Assembly: GCA_016708725.1 (NCBI GenBank)
Contig: JADJFE010000001.1
Coordinates: 124,001-188,000, forward strand
Source of the DNA: Candidatus Aalborgicola bjergmarkensis
GTDB lineage: Bacteria; Pseudomonadota; Gammaproteobacteria; Burkholderiales; Burkholderiaceae_C
Length of the DNA stretch: 64,000 bases
Direction: 5' to 3'
The position numbers were made by a program, and so were the translations under genes. Below the pieces are notes generated by a model. The model was not told where the DNA came from and did not search any database. It saw only the letters and a program-made list of their open reading frames with translations. Positions 1 to 8,154 of this stretch are shown piece after piece. Numbering within the stretch: the first letter of the stretch is position 1; each line of letters starts with the position of its first letter.

Positions 1-113
1 AACGGCGAATCGTACCCGAGCCTGCACATTTCGTGAAAATTTGCCATACTCGGCGCGCGTTTCGGGCAAAGTCCGCCGCGTTATGTAGAACTCTTTCCTC
101 TTAACTTGTCATT

Positions 114-593
114 ATGAAATTTATCCAGTCCATTCAATCCATGAAATCTGTCGCTGCCTGCGTTGCTGCCTGCGCCACCATCGTACTGACGACACCGGCC
201 CATGCACAATTTGCCAAACCCGAAGACGCCATCAAGTACCGCAAGAATGCGCTCTTTGTGATGCAGCAGAATTTCAGCCGTGTGGGCGCCATGGCCCAGG
301 GCAAGGCGCCATTTGATGCCAAGGTGGCTGCCGAAAGCGCTGCGGTGGCGGAATATATGTCCAAGCTGCCATGGGTGGCTTTTGGCGAAGGCACCGGACA
401 AGGCGACACCAAGGCCAAGGCCGAAATCTGGACCGACAAGGCCAAATTCAACAGCCATGCCGAAAAAATGCAAACCGAACTGACCAAACTCAGCGCCGCC
501 GCAAAAACAGGCAACCTGGACAACATCAAGGCCGCCTTCGGCCCGGCAGGAAGCGCGTGCAAGGCTTGCCATGAGGATTTCCGCAAGGACTGA
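114..593 (+). CDS. Cytochrome c' / c556-type monoheme protein
   Basis: This 159-residue protein is probably a periplasmic class II c-type cytochrome. The N-terminus is a signal peptide with a hydrophobic core and an AHA-Q cleavage site near residue 31. The heme-binding motif CKACH lies at the extreme C-terminus, about eight residues before the end, which is the class II (cytochrome c'/c556) arrangement rather than that of class I. The body is helical and Ala/Lys-rich, as in a four-helix bundle. Such proteins bind NO or transfer electrons; the exact role is not readable here. A second ATG at position 141 would still give a full signal peptide, and neither start has a clear ribosome binding site. 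The gene stands alone, with a dispersed repeat pair downstream. Confidence 0.85.
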   Translation: MKFIQSIQSMKSVAACVAACATIVLTTPAHAQFAKPEDAIKYRKNALFVMQQNFSRVGAMAQGKAPFDAKVAAESAAVAEYMSKLPWVAFGEGTGQGDTKAKAEIWTDKAKFNSHAEKMQTELTKLSAAAKTGNLDNIKAAFGPAGSACKACHEDFRKD

Positions 594-620
594 TTCGCCA
601 CTTCAACATTTCGCTATTTC

Positions 621-838
621 GCTATTGAATAAAGAGCTACTCCCGCACGTCCAGCAAGCGCTGCATGCCAATTTCACACCTGAAAAACGCCGCAAAAAGC
701 GCAGCAGGTAGGGGTGCGTGCAGCGCAATGCCCGATACAAGCGGACGCAGGGCTGCCGTGGCACGGTTTTTATAGGCCAAATCAGCCTGTAGCGCTTATG
801 GGACGTGCGGGGACAGCTATTAAGATAAGAGCAAAAAA
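621..838. repeat. Dispersed repeat, inverted pair
   Basis: Two arms of the window-wide intergenic repeat face each other. The left arm (about 621-707) begins around AGCTACTCCCGCACGTCC. The right arm (about 765-838) reads toward GTGCGGGGACAGCTATTAAG. Together they can fold into an imperfect long hairpin. Apart from the hicA tail at 956, no gene was seen between 594 and 955. Confidence 0.75.
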
Positions 839-955
839 CATGAGCACCCAAACGACTCATCCGCTGGCTTGCGCGGCGGAAAAGACACGACACGCTCGGG
901 ATGGGTGCTGCGCCATCAGGGCTCTGAAACAATAGGGTCTTGCCACATGATGGCT

Positions 956-1003
956 TTAAAGTTCACCTTCCGAAATACCCGCAACTTTCATCAGATTGCG
1001 CGT
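956..1003 (-). pseudogene. hicA: hicA toxin, C-terminal fragment cut off by IscB element
   Basis: Reading the minus strand just outside the right end of the IscB element gives TRNLMKVAGISEGEL followed by a stop. This matches the usual C-terminus of HicA mRNA interferases (a Leu-x-x-Ala-Gly-Ile-x-x-x-Glu helix). The N-terminal half of the same gene lies on the other side of the element at 2671-2760. About 20-25 codons of a normal HicA are absent between the two pieces, so the insertion seems to have come with a small deletion. The assignment rests on motif recognition. Confidence 0.6.
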
Positions 1004-2379
1004 GAAACCCCGCCCTTCAGGGCGGGGAGGTAGAGCGCGGGGGCGAAATCCCTATGCTGCGGTGGCGTACCTGTCACGTCCGTTTTTGCCACCAGTGAAT
1101 AACCGTATCCATCCCCACGCTGCACTACGGTGCAATAACGATGCGATACGCCCTGAACCAAACCGTTGCTGGTCTGTATGTTGAAGCTGCCCGTTGCCCG
1201 AACCGCAACCCGTCCGGTGTAAGTACCGGCCTTCTTGCCTTTGGTTACTTCGGCTTTCACCATGTCGCCGGTCTGAAAGCCTTGAATACTTTTTGAGCGA
1301 GTCAGATAGCCGCGCACGCAGCCATACTTGTCCAGCCGCGTGCGCTGATAACTTCCGCGTCCCATAGACTTGATCGCCAGCGTTGGCTTTTGCCAATCAG
1401 TGATGCCTCCGATGTCTCCAACGCAAGCGGCATCGAGTGCATGGGTTTTGGGTATGCCGAACTGACTGCGGTTGAACTTGGTTCTGCCGCCCGATGCGGT
1501 TTCAACTGCCAATTCGGTAGTTTTCAGTGCGTTGACCAAGGCCCAGCGGGTGGCATTGACCGCTGCGGCATCCTTGAGTGGCCGTTTGGCTTGGGCCAGG
1601 ATGCGCTTGAGTACGTCTGGTTTCTTGGTCAGAAACAATTCAGCAGGCAACACTCCTTTTTTCTGGTTGCAGCATTGGCAAGCCAGGGTGAGGTTGCTGA
1701 TGCGATCTGAGCCACACTTTGACTTTGGGTGAATGTGCTCGATTTGCAACGGAATGTCCTTGGCGCCACAGTAGGCGCAAACACGGCCCCATTTCTCCAG
1801 CAGATATTCACGCACTTCGTAACCTGCCAGCGTGCCTTGCTGGTACTGTGCGCCTTCGATTTCCGGGTTCTCCAGCGCCTGCATGTCAAAGCGCACCAGC
1901 TCCATGCTGATGGCCGATATTGGTGCTAAGCGCTCCAGGCGGCGCACCCAGGCCGTACAGGTATCTACCCGGTGTTGCAGGCTCGGCGGTAGCCTGCCTT
2001 TTTTCTTATTGCCACGGTTCAGGAAGCGAGGTGTACGGTAACGCAGTTTGCCACGCCGTAGCCTGCGGTGCGCCCGCCTTGAGGTGAGCGCTTCGCTTAT
2101 CTGCTTGCCACGGTGAGATAACTCCAGCAGGTTAACCACCGCTACGCCTTTGTCCTTTGTCTCACGCACCAGCGCAATGCCTGTGGTCTTGCTGCCGGGG
2201 TCGAGCTTGATGCGCAACACCTGGAAATCGCTGTCCTCGACCTTGCGGTCAACGACGCGGATGGTGAGCGGAATGACCTTGTGGACTCGCGCCCGTCCGC
2301 GTTCCAGTAGCAATCTGGCTCGTTTCTCACCGCACGGCATCAATGGTCTGCCACTCCTGTCCAAAACAAATACTGCCAT
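991..2379 (-). CDS. iscB: IscB RNA-guided nuclease (Cas9 ancestor family)
   Basis: This 462-residue protein has the full IscB layout. An N-terminal PLMP domain carries RPLMP at residues 11-15. RuvC-I is at KLDPGSKTTG (Asp60), an arginine-rich bridge helix spans about 100-125, and RuvC-II is at SMELV (Glu160). The HNH domain has two zinc-ribbon-like CxxC pairs and the catalytic region IEHIHP (His215). RuvC-III is at THALDAACVG (His313, Asp316). All expected catalytic residues are present, so it should cut DNA guided by an omega-RNA. The putative omega-RNA gene lies directly upstream at 2380-2668. The frame runs through the right-end hairpin, and its stop codon lies in the flanking hicA remnant, so the last few residues are host-derived. 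The start has the expected MAVFVLD beginning. Confidence 0.93.
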   Translation of the reverse strand: MAVFVLDRSGRPLMPCGEKRARLLLERGRARVHKVIPLTIRVVDRKVEDSDFQVLRIKLDPGSKTTGIALVRETKDKGVAVVNLLELSHRGKQISEALTSRRAHRRLRRGKLRYRTPRFLNRGNKKKGRLPPSLQHRVDTCTAWVRRLERLAPISAISMELVRFDMQALENPEIEGAQYQQGTLAGYEVREYLLEKWGRVCAYCGAKDIPLQIEHIHPKSKCGSDRISNLTLACQCCNQKKGVLPAELFLTKKPDVLKRILAQAKRPLKDAAAVNATRWALVNALKTTELAVETASGGRTKFNRSQFGIPKTHALDAACVGDIGGITDWQKPTLAIKSMGRGSYQRTRLDKYGCVRGYLTRSKSIQGFQTGDMVKAEVTKGKKAGTYTGRVAVRATGSFNIQTSNGLVQGVSHRYCTVVQRGDGYGYSLVAKTDVTGTPPQHRDFAPALYLPALKGGVSRAI

Positions 2380-2670
2380 TTCAAATCCTTTTGCCCTTAC
2401 GGACCTTGTTACGCTGGCCTTGCGACCAATCTCCCCTCGGGAATGTCAGTAACCGGCTCCTACCATTTCTGGTAGCGACAAAGACCTTCGACCCTTTACC
2501 TTTGGTCTGCATGATCCAAGCCTTGCAGAGCAGCAGACTGAGGAAGCATCTGCTGGTGCGTCTTGACGACCTGTTACTAACGTAGCGGATTGGGTACCGC
2601 TTTCCCTGTTTCAACCTGGCTCGAAAGTCTTTTGACTCCAAGCTCCGGCCTTTAGGCCGGGGTGATTGAC
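1004..2670 (-). mobile_element. IscB (ISC, IS200/IS605-like) element without transposase
   Basis: The element consists of an iscB gene and an upstream non-coding region, bounded by hairpins typical of IS200/IS605-type ends. The right-end hairpin is at 1008-1027 (stem CCCCGCCC, loop TTCA), and the left-end hairpin is at about 2647-2661 (stem CCGGCC around TTTA/TAAA). No tnpA (Y1 transposase) is present, so movement would need a transposase in trans. The element interrupts hicA. The edges given are where hicA coding similarity stops, so they are accurate to only a few bases. Confidence 0.75.
2380..2668 (-). ncRNA. Putative IscB omega-RNA (guide RNA scaffold)
   Basis: About 290 bases between the left end and the iscB start codon have no convincing gene and contain several short inverted repeats: the CCGGCC hairpin near 2647-2661, a pair around GTCAAAAGACTTTCGAGCC, and TACCAGAAATGGTAG near 2460-2476. 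In characterised IscB loci the omega-RNA lies in exactly this position, and its 5' guide is read from DNA just outside the left end. Here that DNA would be the hicA fragment at 2671 and above. The exact RNA ends and fold are not established from the sequence alone. Confidence 0.6.
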
Positions 2671-2760
2671 GTACACATGATGACTACCATTAACTCGAAC
2701 CAATTTCCAGCCTCGACTCTCAAGCAGCTTCGCAAAAGTCTTTCCCGAAATAGATTTCAA
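2671..2760 (-). pseudogene. hicA: hicA toxin, N-terminal fragment disrupted by IscB element
   Basis: The thirty codons read (M)KSISGKTFAKLLESRGW, then KLVRVNGSHHVY. This is the HicA dsRNA-binding-like fold up to its catalytic G-S-H-H motif. A TTG start at 2760 overlaps the hicB stop codon, as in tightly coupled hicBA operons. The reading frame is cut directly after GSHHVY by the left end of the IscB element. The C-terminal piece is at 956-1003. The toxin is therefore inactive unless the element excises precisely, and even then part of the gene appears lost. Confidence 0.75.
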
Positions 2761-2960
2761 ACCGCAAGCTCCAGTACTCTGTCTTTTCCGGAGATTTCGA
2801 TTTGTTCCAAATCAACCGATAGGCAAGCTTCAACAGCCTCATATAAATTAGAAATCAGTTCTTCAAAAGTATTCCCTTGGGTAGCACAGCCCAATACTGC
2901 CGGAACCTCAGCCCAATAACCACCTTCTTCAGCTTCATGAATGATTACTTTAAGTTTCAT
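2757..2960 (-). CDS. hicB: HicB-family antitoxin, toxin partner disrupted
   Basis: This 67-residue protein has the HicB partial RNase H-like fold: IIHEAEEGGYWAEVPAVLG, the conserved GCATQG turn, and a helix ending in EAVEACL. It would neutralise HicA and repress its own operon. The C-terminal DNA-binding domain found in longer HicB proteins is absent, so it is of the short type. Downstream, the toxin gene overlaps its stop codon but has been split by the IscB element. The antitoxin is intact although its toxin is dead, which is a stable outcome of toxin-antitoxin decay. Confidence 0.85.
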   Translation of the reverse strand: MKLKVIIHEAEEGGYWAEVPAVLGCATQGNTFEELISNLYEAVEACLSVDLEQIEISGKDRVLELAV

Positions 2961-2987
2961 AGCGTTACTTCACTTTTTTACTATCAC

Positions 2988-3028
2988 ATAACAAAGAGGT
3001 CTGAACAAAGGGGTCTGACCTTTGTTCT
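2988..3028. promoter_or_regulatory. Direct repeats upstream of hicB, possible operator
   Basis: Two 14-base direct repeats, AACAAAGAGGTCTG and AACAAAGGGGTCTG, are followed by an inverted half ACCTTTGTT. They lie 30-70 bases upstream of the hicB start. They could be an autoregulatory operator. They also resemble short REP-type GGTCTGACC repeats common in proteobacteria. The sequence does not decide between the two. Confidence 0.35.
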
Positions 3029-3047
3029 ATATTCTGTAATTAATTAG

Positions 3048-3112
3048 CCTTATTGACCAAATCGGCCTGTATAGCGCATGGAACGTGCGGGGGCAGCTAT
3101 TAAAAGTGATAT
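3048..3112 (+). repeat. Dispersed repeat copy
   Basis: A single arm of the window-wide repeat, with the core GCATGGAACGTGCGGGGGCA followed by GCTATTAAAAG. It lies between the hicB promoter region and the histidine kinase stop codon. Confidence 0.7.
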
Positions 3113-3165
3113 TTCCCCTGTAGCAGGTTCGCGGGCATGGCCCGCTCCTACGAAGCTCTCGAGGC

Positions 3166-4485
3166 TCAAGGCGGCTCCACCAGATCAAGGTCGATCCAAA
3201 ACACCGAGCCTGTGCCCACGGTGCTGTCTGCGCCAATGCTGCCGCCCATCAGCTCCACCAGGCGTTTGCTCACGGCCAGGCCAATACCGGTGCCTTCTTC
3301 GGTCGCCGATTCTCGTCCCAGGCGATTAAAGGGTTGAAACAACTGGGCAAGTTTGTCAGCGCTCAAACCCTCGCCGGTGTCACGCACGCTGATGCGCAAG
3401 CGCTTGTCGGCCTGCCGACTCAAGCCCACGTCCAGGCTGCCCCCTATGCGGTTGTACTTGATGGCGTTGGACAGCAGGTTGACGATCACCTGCTTGAGTC
3501 GCATCTGGTCGGCCAGCACCCACAGCGGCTGCGCCAAGGGCGAAAAGTGCATGGAAATATTTCTTTTTTGCGCCTGCGGCTCCATCATGGCCTGGCAATC
3601 CAGCAGCACCTCGTCCAGTGGCATGGGATGCAGTGACAGCGCCAAGGTGCCCGCCTCAATCGCTGTGAAATCCAGAATTTCACCCACCAGGTCCAGCAAA
3701 TACCAGCCCGCGCGCAGAATTTGACGGATGCTGGATTGTTGTGACGGCGAGGGTGGCGGCGAACCCATTTCCATCAACTGGGCAAAACCCAAGATGGCGT
3801 TCAGCGGGGAGCGCAACTCGTGTGTCATATTCGACAAAAAATCCGATTTGGCCTGGCTGGCCTTGTCAGCCAACGCCCGTGCCACTTGCAACTCCTGGTT
3901 TTGGGTCTTCAGCATATCGTCCAGGCGCTTACGCTCGGAAATGTCATTGATCACGATGCGCTGCACGGTGGCTCCCGTGGCGTCTTCTACGACGCTCATG
4001 CGCAGATGCACCCAAAACTGCCCGCCACTGCGTTTGACCATCTGCAGCTCACACTCCTGGGGCGAGCCGCCGTCAAACAGGACCTTGCGGCAGCGGTAGT
4101 AGCTGTCCTGGTCCGCCTTCACAATAAAACGACTCACCGGCTGGTTGACCAGATTGCTGCGCACCGTATCCATCAGGGTAGCCGCTGTGAAGTTGGTCTC
4201 CAGAATCAGTCCTTGCGCATTGACCGTGCAGTAGCCTACCGGCGCCAGGTCATACAAATCAAAGTACCGGCTGCGCGCCGCATCGAGCTTTGCCTGGGTT
4301 GTGCGCAGCTCGTCGTTTTGCATTTCCAGCTCAATCTGGTGCACCTGCAATTCATGCACCAACGTGCGCAGAGTCTCCAGCGAAAGGTTCTTGGTGTCGG
4401 CCAAGGCGGGGTCCGCCGAGGCTTTTGCCCGTGCTTCGGCACGCCCACGCAGTGTCTCCAGCGACCACTCACCAAAGGTGCTCAT
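3166..4485 (-). CDS. PAS-domain sensor histidine kinase
   Basis: This soluble 439-residue hybrid-less kinase has no transmembrane segments. An N-terminal coiled coil (about 35-75, LVHELQVHQIELEMQNDEL) precedes a PAS/PAC domain (about 78-200). The HisKA phosphoacceptor box is FLSNMTHELRSPLNAILGF. The HATPase domain has an N-box (NLLSNAIKYN), a G1 box (VRDTGEGL) and a G2 box (GTGIGLAVSKRLVELMGG). It has no receiver domain. Its ATG overlaps the stop codon of the CheB-CheR fusion gene upstream (ATGA), so the two are almost certainly co-translated and act together. No response regulator gene is adjacent, so the phosphate target is unknown. Confidence 0.9.
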   Translation of the reverse strand: MSTFGEWSLETLRGRAEARAKASADPALADTKNLSLETLRTLVHELQVHQIELEMQNDELRTTQAKLDAARSRYFDLYDLAPVGYCTVNAQGLILETNFTAATLMDTVRSNLVNQPVSRFIVKADQDSYYRCRKVLFDGGSPQECELQMVKRSGGQFWVHLRMSVVEDATGATVQRIVINDISERKRLDDMLKTQNQELQVARALADKASQAKSDFLSNMTHELRSPLNAILGFAQLMEMGSPPPSPSQQSSIRQILRAGWYLLDLVGEILDFTAIEAGTLALSLHPMPLDEVLLDCQAMMEPQAQKRNISMHFSPLAQPLWVLADQMRLKQVIVNLLSNAIKYNRIGGSLDVGLSRQADKRLRISVRDTGEGLSADKLAQLFQPFNRLGRESATEEGTGIGLAVSKRLVELMGGSIGADSTVGTGSVFWIDLDLVEPP

Positions 4486-7400
4486 GGGCTGGCACTCCCG
4501 GTGACTGGCGCTGAAACGGTCACACCGGGGTCTTTGGCGCGTTCGGTGGTGGCAATGGCATACATCTGACCGACTTCATTGACCAATGCCGTGGACGTGA
4601 GGGATACATCCAGCACCGCACCGCTCTTGGCCAGCCTTTGGGTCTGGTAGGGCTCCAGGGTTTGGGCCTGGCTCAACACGCGCACCCTGGCCAGCGCGCT
4701 GGCTTGCAGGTCCATGGGGATGCGGTCGCGCACATTCATGGCCAGGGCCTGGGCTTCGGTCCAGCCATACAGGCGCTCGGCACCCGGATTCCAGGCGATG
4801 ATGCGGCCGTCCAGGTCTTGCACGGTGATGGCGTCGGTGGCATCCCGCACCACCACGGCCAGACGCAGCAACGCGTTGGCCTTGCGCAAATCCTCGCGGA
4901 TGCGCACGATCTCGGTGATTTCAATGAAGGTAATCACGGCTCCTTCAATCACGTTGTCCAGCGTGCGGTAGGGCAGGATGCGCATCGTGAAAAAACGGCC
5001 CTCGGTGGTCTGTACGTCCACCTCCTTGGGGATCAGGGTGTTGAGCACGGCCTGGGCATCGGCCACCAGGCGGTCATAGCCCACCAGGTTGGACACAATA
5101 TGGCCCACCGGGCGCCCCACATCGCTCAAAATCAGGTTGACGATCACGGTGGCGGCTGGCGTAAAGCGCAGAATGCGCAGGCTGTGGTCCACAAAAATCG
5201 TGCCAATGCCGGTGCCTGCCAGCAGGTTGTTCATGTCATTGTTGGCGCGCGACAAGTCACCCACCTTGGTTTGCAATTCGGTGTTGACGGTGGTGAGTTC
5301 CTCGTTGATCGACTGCAACTCTTCCTTGGACGTTTCCAGCTCTTCGTTGCTGGACTGCAGCTCTTCATTGACCGACTGCAGCTCTTCATTGGACGATTTC
5401 AGTTCTTCGTTGGCGGTTTCCAGCTCTTCGTTGGCGGCGTGTAAATACGCTTCCTTGGCCTGCAACTCTTCATTGAGTTCGGCGATCTGCACGTTGATGG
5501 CATCGGGGTGGGCAACGGGGCTGTGGCCGGGCTTGTCCTCCGGCGCGGCCTGGGCGGCTTGGGCAGGGCCGGGCGGTGCCTGGTCCAGTATCACCAGGTA
5601 CAGCGGGGACTCCAGGGCCGCTGCCGGACCTTGTGCTACCGGGCAAACCGTCAGGTTGACGATGGTGAAATGCCCGTTGGTTTTGACCCGCAAGCCCGTC
5701 ACACTGACGCGCTCCCTGGAACTGGCAACCTTGTGCAGTGCCGTCGTCAGACTGCCGCGCAGACCGTCGCGCGCCATTTTCAGAATGTTGCTGATGCCCG
5801 CTTCGCCAGGGGCCGGCTCCAGGTACATACCGGATCGGCCATGCAAAAAAAGCACCTCGCCGTGGGCGTTGACCAGGACTGCCACCTTGTCAACCTCTTG
5901 CAACAGGGTTTGTTCCGTCAGTTCCCGCAAGGAGAATTTGACGGTGGGGGGCAAGCCTCCCGGCCCCGGCGCGGGGGAGCCTGCGTCTTTGGGTTTTGTG
6001 GGCGACAGGAAGCGGCCCAGGGCGGCACGCTGTGCGCCCTGAAAGTCTTCTTTGCGCTGGTAGAGCTTGGCCTTGCGCTCCAGCGTTGCGAACAGGTCCG
6101 AAAACTCCCCCACCGTCTCCGACGTGCCCAGAAACAACACGCCAGCGGGGTTCAGCGCGTAGTGAAACAACGCGATCAATTTCTTTTGTAGCTCCGCATC
6201 CAGGTAGATCATCAGGTTGCGGCAACTGATGAGGTCGAGTTTGGAAAAAGGCGGGTCTTTGATCAGGTCCTGCTCAGAAAACACCAGCAAGTCACGAATG
6301 CCCTTGTGCACGCGGTAGGCGCTGCCATCGGACTCAAGGGTAAAGAAGCGCGACAAACGCTCGGGCGTGATGTTTTGCACAATGCTGGCGGAGTAGCGTC
6401 CGGCGCGCGCGGTGGCAATGGCGCGGCTGTCGATATCGGTGGCAAACACCTGCACCCGGTAGTTTTGCTTGAGCGCCTCCAGCCGCTCTTGCAGCAGGAT
6501 GGCGATGGAATAGGCCTCCTCCCCGGTGGAGCAGCCCGTGCTCCAGACCCGCACCACCGAGCCTGCAGGCTTGCCCTCGAACAGTTTGGGAATGAGCAGC
6601 GACTCCAGTGCCGCAAAGGCTTCCGGGTCACGGAAGAAACTGGTGACGCCAATCAGAATGTCGCGAAACAGGGCTTCCACCTCGGAAGCCGTTTGCTGCA
6701 GGTACTGCACGTAGGCATCCAGCGTTTCCACTTGGTGTACGGCCATGCGCCGTTCGATGCGGCGGTAAATGGTAGTGGGTTTGTACTGCGAAAAGTCGTG
6801 CCCGGTCTGGGTGCGCAACAGCACAAAAATTTTCTTCAGCAGGTTCTCCGACTGCGGCAGCACTGCCGCTGCAGTGCGGGGTGGTCGGCCAAAGGCGTGG
6901 CTGGTGTAGGCAATCAACTGGGCGGGCATCTCGGCCGGCGGCAGCTCGTAGTCGACAAAACCCGTGGCCAGCGCGCTGTGTGGCATGGAATCAAACTCAC
7001 ACGAAGCGGGGTTCTGGGCCATGACCATGCCGCCACCGTCCTTGATGGCGCGCACGCCCAGCGTGCCGTCGCCGCCGCTGCCCGACAACACAATGCCAAT
7101 GGCGCGCTCATGCTGGTCTTGCGCCAGCGAGCAAAACAGGTAGTCAATCGGCAGGCGGTGGCCGCGGGCGGCGACGGGTTCCAGCAAATGCAGGGCACCA
7201 TGCATCAACGCCATGTCGCGGTTGGGCGGAATGATGTAGACGCAGTTGATCTGCACCACCATGCCGTCTTGCACTTCCACCACTTTCATGCGGGTGGTGC
7301 GCTGGATCAACTCGGCCAGCAAGCTCTCATGGTCAGGTGCCAGGTGCTGCACCAGCACAAAGGCCATGCCGGGGTCGGCTGCAGCGGGCATGCCCGAGAA

Positions 7401-7529
7401 AAAGGCAGCAAACGCCGCCAGGCCGCCAGCCGAGGCACCAATACCGACGATAGGGAACGCGGCCAGTACGGATGGGGTTGCGGAAGGGCTTGCGGGTGGG
7501 CTTGCGCTTTGGGGGTCGAGAGTCGCCAA
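4482..7529 (-). CDS. CheB-CheR-PAS fusion chemotaxis/signalling protein
   Basis: A large cytoplasmic multidomain protein. A CheB methylesterase domain carries the Ser motif GIGASAGGL, the His motif VQHLAPDH and the Asp motif SGSGGDGT. A CheR methyltransferase domain follows, with TSFFRDPEAF, the SAM-binding STGCSTGEEAYSIA and CRNLMIYLD. Then come a long Glu-rich coiled coil made of NEELxSxNEELxT heptads and two PAS domains. There is no CheB receiver domain. It is expected to combine deamidase/methylesterase and glutamate methyltransferase activities, possibly on receptors outside this locus. A TTG at 7529 with AGGA upstream starts just before the conserved domain. An ATG at 7646 is in frame but adds an Arg/His-rich stretch that looks non-coding. 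The gene overlaps the downstream histidine kinase by four bases. Confidence 0.9.
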   Translation of the reverse strand: MATLDPQSASPPASPSATPSVLAAFPIVGIGASAGGLAAFAAFFSGMPAAADPGMAFVLVQHLAPDHESLLAELIQRTTRMKVVEVQDGMVVQINCVYIIPPNRDMALMHGALHLLEPVAARGHRLPIDYLFCSLAQDQHERAIGIVLSGSGGDGTLGVRAIKDGGGMVMAQNPASCEFDSMPHSALATGFVDYELPPAEMPAQLIAYTSHAFGRPPRTAAAVLPQSENLLKKIFVLLRTQTGHDFSQYKPTTIYRRIERRMAVHQVETLDAYVQYLQQTASEVEALFRDILIGVTSFFRDPEAFAALESLLIPKLFEGKPAGSVVRVWSTGCSTGEEAYSIAILLQERLEALKQNYRVQVFATDIDSRAIATARAGRYSASIVQNITPERLSRFFTLESDGSAYRVHKGIRDLLVFSEQDLIKDPPFSKLDLISCRNLMIYLDAELQKKLIALFHYALNPAGVLFLGTSETVGEFSDLFATLERKAKLYQRKEDFQGAQRAALGRFLSPTKPKDAGSPAPGPGGLPPTVKFSLRELTEQTLLQEVDKVAVLVNAHGEVLFLHGRSGMYLEPAPGEAGISNILKMARDGLRGSLTTALHKVASSRERVSVTGLRVKTNGHFTIVNLTVCPVAQGPAAALESPLYLVILDQAPPGPAQAAQAAPEDKPGHSPVAHPDAINVQIAELNEELQAKEAYLHAANEELETANEELKSSNEELQSVNEELQSSNEELETSKEELQSINEELTTVNTELQTKVGDLSRANNDMNNLLAGTGIGTIFVDHSLRILRFTPAATVIVNLILSDVGRPVGHIVSNLVGYDRLVADAQAVLNTLIPKEVDVQTTEGRFFTMRILPYRTLDNVIEGAVITFIEITEIVRIREDLRKANALLRLAVVVRDATDAITVQDLDGRIIAWNPGAERLYGWTEAQALAMNVRDRIPMDLQASALARVRVLSQAQTLEPYQTQRLAKSGAVLDVSLTSTALVNEVGQMYAIATTERAKDPGVTVSAPVTGSASP

Positions 7530-7687
7530 AATATGTTTAATCCTGAAAAAGCAGCTGCTTGCGCACAGTTTACGCGCCCTGGTTGAATGGATGCGTAATG
7601 GATGCGAATGGATGCGTGCGGGCTGGATTGTAGAAGTCAGGCGCAATGCACTGCGCCGCTTATGAGACGCGGCTAAATTTCAGAATC

Positions 7688-7865
7688 CGCTATTGAAACA
7701 AGAGCTGTCCTCGCACGTCCAGCAAGCGCTATATGCCGATTCAATACCTGGAAAACACCGCAAAAAGCAGAGCAAAGTTTGGTGGCTGTGGCGTAGTTTT
7801 TGTAGGCAAAATCAGCCGATAACGCCCATGGAATATGCGGGTAAAGCTATCAAGATGAGAGCACC
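7688..7865. repeat. Dispersed repeat, inverted pair
   Basis: The left arm (7688-7775) carries AGCTGTCCTCGCACGTCCAG and a GCAAAAAGCAGAGCAAA extension. The right arm (about 7795-7865) carries ATGGAATATGCGGGTAAAGC. The layout matches 621-838. No gene was seen between 7647 and 7865. Confidence 0.7.
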
Positions 7866-7919
7866 CTAGAACAATTCGCTTTGCGTTCCCGTCCTGATGC
7901 GCTTGAGCGTCCCGGTTCG
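7866..7919 (-). pseudogene. YafQ/RelE-type toxin tail remnant
   Basis: The minus strand reads TGTLKRIRTGTQSELF and a stop, matching the end of YafQ-type RelE-family toxins (R-x-G-T-H-S-x-L-F). The usual histidine is replaced by Gln. Nothing upstream resembles the rest of a toxin: HicB of the hicAB pair ends immediately before. A near-identical tail occurs at 9218-9268, so this fragment was probably left by duplication or deletion. Confidence 0.45.
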
Positions 7920-7935
7920 GGTGCGCTGGAACGGG

Positions 7936-8154
7936 TTAGGCATACATCAACCGACCACGAGGAACAGGGATTTGACGGCCCAAATCTCTTGCTGTCTCTA
8001 GCCATTCCCCGATAATCACCTCAGCATTAGTGAGGGCTTCCTGATAGCTTTTTCCATCTGCCATACATCCCGGTAATTCAGGTACTTCGGCAATAAAAGC
8101 GTTATCGTCCGCACTCCAATAAATAATAATTTCATATTTGCTAAACATCTTCAT
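7936..8154 (-). CDS. hicB: HicB-family antitoxin
   Basis: A 72-residue short HicB antitoxin with a YEIIIYWSADDNAFIAEVPE beta-strand region, the conserved LPGCMADG turn and a helix with EALTNAEVIIGEWLETAR. It follows hicA with a 14-base overlap, the standard toxin-first order. The toxin partner here is intact, unlike in the hicBA locus at 2.7 kb. It should bind HicA and repress the operon. Confidence 0.88.
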   Translation of the reverse strand: MKMFSKYEIIIYWSADDNAFIAEVPELPGCMADGKSYQEALTNAEVIIGEWLETARDLGRQIPVPRGRLMYA

